A stretch of 9,677 bases of DNA from Desulfobacterales bacterium (GTDB taxonomy: Bacteria; Desulfobacterota; Desulfobulbia; Desulfobulbales; Desulfocapsaceae): NCBI GenBank assembly GCA_013042695.1, contig JABDPQ010000607.1:1-9677 (forward strand), given 5' to 3'. Positions within the stretch are counted from its first letter, which is position 1. Each line of letters starts with the position of its first letter. The notes under the pieces were generated by a model. That model made no database searches and had not been told where the DNA came from. It was given only the letters and a program-made list of their open reading frames with translations. A program made the translations under genes and the position numbers. Shown piece by piece: positions 7,863 to 9,677 of the stretch.

Positions 7863-8609
7863 CTATTCCTCACCAAGATACGCTGATCGCACTTCTACGC
7901 TCCGACGAATGGCGTCGGGAGGACCACCAGCAATACGCTCGCCATAAACAATCACCGTGATATAGTCTGCAAGTGCAAACACGGCTTCCATATCATGTTC
8001 GACAAGAAGGATCGTTGTCTCACCTTGTATCCGCCTGATAAGTTTAGACAACTCAACGGCTCCGCCAGGCCCCATCCCTGCCATAGGTTCATCAAGCACC
8101 AGCATCTTGGGACTGCCAATCAAAGCCATACCAACCTCAAGCTGTCGTTTCTCTCCATGAGACAACAATCCAGCGCGATGATCAGACTTTTCAATTAAAT
8201 CAACACGCCCAAGTGCAGCAGGAAGCTCTTTTATGACAATTGGCGTTTTCAGACAATTTCTCCAAAATCGGTAATTATGCCCATTATGAGCAATAATTGA
8301 TAAAGCCATGTTTTCAGCAACACTCAAATTTTCAAAAATTGAAGTAATTTGAAATGATCTTGCAAGTCCCAGTGCTGCTCGCTGATATGACGCCATCTGA
8401 CTGATTTCAATCCCATCAAAAACTATTGAGCCAGAATCAGGACGTATATCTCCACTGATTTGATTGACAAGCGTAGTTTTGCCGGCACCATTAGGTCCTA
8501 TTACGGCGTGGATATCCCCTTTTTTTATCTTAAAAGATAGATCTCTACTCGCTTTTATAGCGCCAAAAGATTTAAAAAGGTTTTTTACGTCAAGAATATA
8601 ATCAGTCAT
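7863..8609 (-). CDS. livG: Branched-chain amino acid ABC transporter ATP-binding protein LivG
   Basis: Second ATPase of the HAAT importer. From the chosen start it has 248 residues. It shows Walker A GPNGAGKTT (38-46), Q-loop Gln87 in RSFQITSIFENLSVAENM, signature LSHGEKRQ (149-156), Walker B MLVLDEP (Asp173, Glu174), and a canonical switch His205 in LLVEHDMEAVFALAD. The C-terminal GPPDAIRR and VRSAYLGEE are typical of LivG. Two in-frame ATGs compete: 8621 has no visible ribosome binding site, while 8609 is preceded by GGGAAGA (8613-8619) and gives the usual short N-terminus (MTDYILDVKNL). The 8609 start is therefore preferred. Either choice overlaps the end of livM (stop at 8602-8604) by 8 or 20 bp, showing tight coupling. 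Its intact catalytic set contrasts with the altered switch residue of LivF. Confidence 0.94.
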   Translation of the reverse strand: MTDYILDVKNLFKSFGAIKASRDLSFKIKKGDIHAVIGPNGAGKTTLVNQISGDIRPDSGSIVFDGIEISQMASYQRAALGLARSFQITSIFENLSVAENMALSIIAHNGHNYRFWRNCLKTPIVIKELPAALGRVDLIEKSDHRAGLLSHGEKRQLEVGMALIGSPKMLVLDEPMAGMGPGGAVELSKLIRRIQGETTILLVEHDMEAVFALADYITVIVYGERIAGGPPDAIRRSVEVRSAYLGEE

Positions 8610-9585
8610 GATTCTTCCCATGGCCAGTCAATAAGCCAAACAAACCTTTTTTGGCAAAGACAACGACACCTATGAGGACTGGACCGAGATACACCATCCA
8701 GTGTTCGGTATACATCGCCAGTACCTCTTCGAGCACGAGAAAAATCACTGCACCAAGTATTGGTCCAAAAAGCGTTCCAAGTCCGCCCAGCAGTACCATC
8801 ACCATAAGTTCTCCGGACAATGTCCAGTGCATGAGATTTGGACTAACGTATTCAGTATGGTTAGCCAACAATACTCCGGCAAGGCCCGCTCCTGCTCCAG
8901 CAATCATAAAACAGATGAGTTTATAACGATAAGAGTTGATTCCAAGCGCTTTAATTCTCCTGTCATTATTACTCGATCCTCTCACCACAAGGCCAAATCG
9001 TGAGTTAACCAAACGATATGAAAGCAGCAGAAATGCTATCAGCATGAAGAGGCAAACATAATAAAAATGGGTGTCCACAGACAAGTCCAGGCCAGGAATT
9101 TGATTTCTTGAATAAAGAGATAAGCCGTCATCCCCTCCATATTTTTCAAGTCCGACACTGAAATAATAGGTCATTTGGGCAAAAGCGAGCGTAATCATAA
9201 TGAAATGCATGCCAGTCGTCCTCAAACAGAGCGCTCCAATGATTAGGGCGCACAATCCAGAGACAAGGACGGCAACCGGCCAGACGATGAGTCCATTTTC
9301 ACTGCCGGGGATAAAACCAAACAGTGGCTCTGCCTCATATCCATGATAATAGAGGATCCCGACCACATAGGCACCAATGCCTACGTAAGCGGCATGCCCA
9401 AGACTAATAAGACCGCCATATCCGATAAGCAGATCCAGGCTTACCGCAGCCAACGCATAAATGAGAATTCGACTGACAAGAGATATGAAGTATTGCTCGC
9501 CGAAATAGGTTGCCATGAATGGCAGAATGACCAGTGCTAAGCCACCGCTTACGACCACCAATGATGTTCTTGAAAAAAAAGACAT
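8602..9585 (-). CDS. livM: Branched-chain amino acid ABC transporter permease LivM
   Basis: Inner-membrane permease that forms the translocation path with LivH. The 327 residues are nearly all hydrophobic helices. The family signature IGYGGLISLGHAAYVGIGAY spans about 54-73. The cytoplasmic coupling region that contacts the ATPases is RGSSNNDRRIKALGIN (202-217), followed by an Ala/Gly-rich helix (to about 240). The late segment MVMVLLGGLGTLFGPILGA (261-279) is also typical of LivM. The start ATG (9583-9585) shares a base with the TAA stop of the upstream permease (TAATG). No Shine-Dalgarno is visible there, so initiation probably depends on translational coupling to livH. Its 3' end overlaps livG. 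Length and motifs are normal, with no sign of damage. Confidence 0.94.
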   Translation of the reverse strand: MSFFSRTSLVVVSGGLALVILPFMATYFGEQYFISLVSRILIYALAAVSLDLLIGYGGLISLGHAAYVGIGAYVVGILYYHGYEAEPLFGFIPGSENGLIVWPVAVLVSGLCALIIGALCLRTTGMHFIMITLAFAQMTYYFSVGLEKYGGDDGLSLYSRNQIPGLDLSVDTHFYYVCLFMLIAFLLLSYRLVNSRFGLVVRGSSNNDRRIKALGINSYRYKLICFMIAGAGAGLAGVLLANHTEYVSPNLMHWTLSGELMVMVLLGGLGTLFGPILGAVIFLVLEEVLAMYTEHWMVYLGPVLIGVVVFAKKGLFGLLTGHGKNHD

Positions 9586-9677
9586 TAGGAGTGAGCTGGA
9601 AACAGCCCTCGCGGTTTCCAGATGAGAATGATCGCCATAAGAATATATATAGCCATAGAAGCAAGTGAAGCGGCAGC
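9585..9677 (-). CDS. livH: Branched-chain amino acid ABC transporter permease LivH, C-terminal fragment
   Basis: Only the last 30 codons are in the window; the rest lies beyond the right edge. Reading the minus strand from 9677 gives a hydrophobic helix (ASLASMAIYILMAIILIW) followed by KPRGLFPAHS and TAA. A final helix and a [RK]P.GLFP tail are the standard C-terminus of LivH permeases, and the position directly before livM in the same orientation agrees with the common livH-livM-livG-livF order. The stop overlaps the livM start by one base (TAATG). The substrate-binding protein gene, if linked, must be further upstream off the window. Confidence 0.85.
   Translation of the reverse strand, partial: AAASLASMAIYILMAIILIWKPRGLFPAHS

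Overview
The window comes from a Gram-negative bacterium. It carries an RND inner-membrane pump, a class A penicillin-binding protein of the 1B type with its UB2H domain, and an outer-membrane-type lipoprotein. Base composition is moderately AT-leaning by eye. The gene mix fits Desulfobacterota or Pseudomonadota. I lean towards a Desulfobulbales-like organism from the general look of the proteins, but nothing in the window proves the taxon.

Left half (+ strand). Positions 1-2933 hold the 3' part of an RND efflux permease gene whose first ~35-40 codons lie off the left edge. A 227-bp non-coding gap follows (2934-3160). Next comes a two-gene cell-wall unit: a PBP1B-type bifunctional peptidoglycan synthase (3161-5473) and, 15 bp downstream, a small TPR lipoprotein (5489-5941). 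The lipoprotein matches the architecture of LpoP, the outer-membrane activator of PBP1b described in Pseudomonas aeruginosa. The likely picture is a synthase in the inner membrane and its lipoprotein activator, reaching across the periplasm on a proline-rich linker, made from one transcript.

Middle. The convergent gap 5942-6138 is almost filled by a 143-bp imperfect palindrome (5986-6128). Its ends are inverted (GAGCC/GGCTC) and it is directly flanked on both sides by TAAC. This looks like a miniature inverted-repeat element (MITE-like) with a 4-bp target duplication, or a long hairpin between convergent genes.

Right half (- strand). A branched-chain amino acid type (HAAT) ABC transporter operon enters from the right edge: the livH tail (9585-9677), livM (8602-9585), livG (7863-8609) and livF (7159-7860). 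The genes overlap or nearly abut, which indicates translational coupling. No periplasmic binding protein gene is in the window. A 10-TM EamA/DMT-family transporter (6139-7029) follows livF after 129 bp and may be the operon's last gene.

Most of the content is ordinary. The points worth a second look are the palindromic element, the LpoP-like activator beside PBP1B, and the loss of a charged residue in TM10 of the RND pump.
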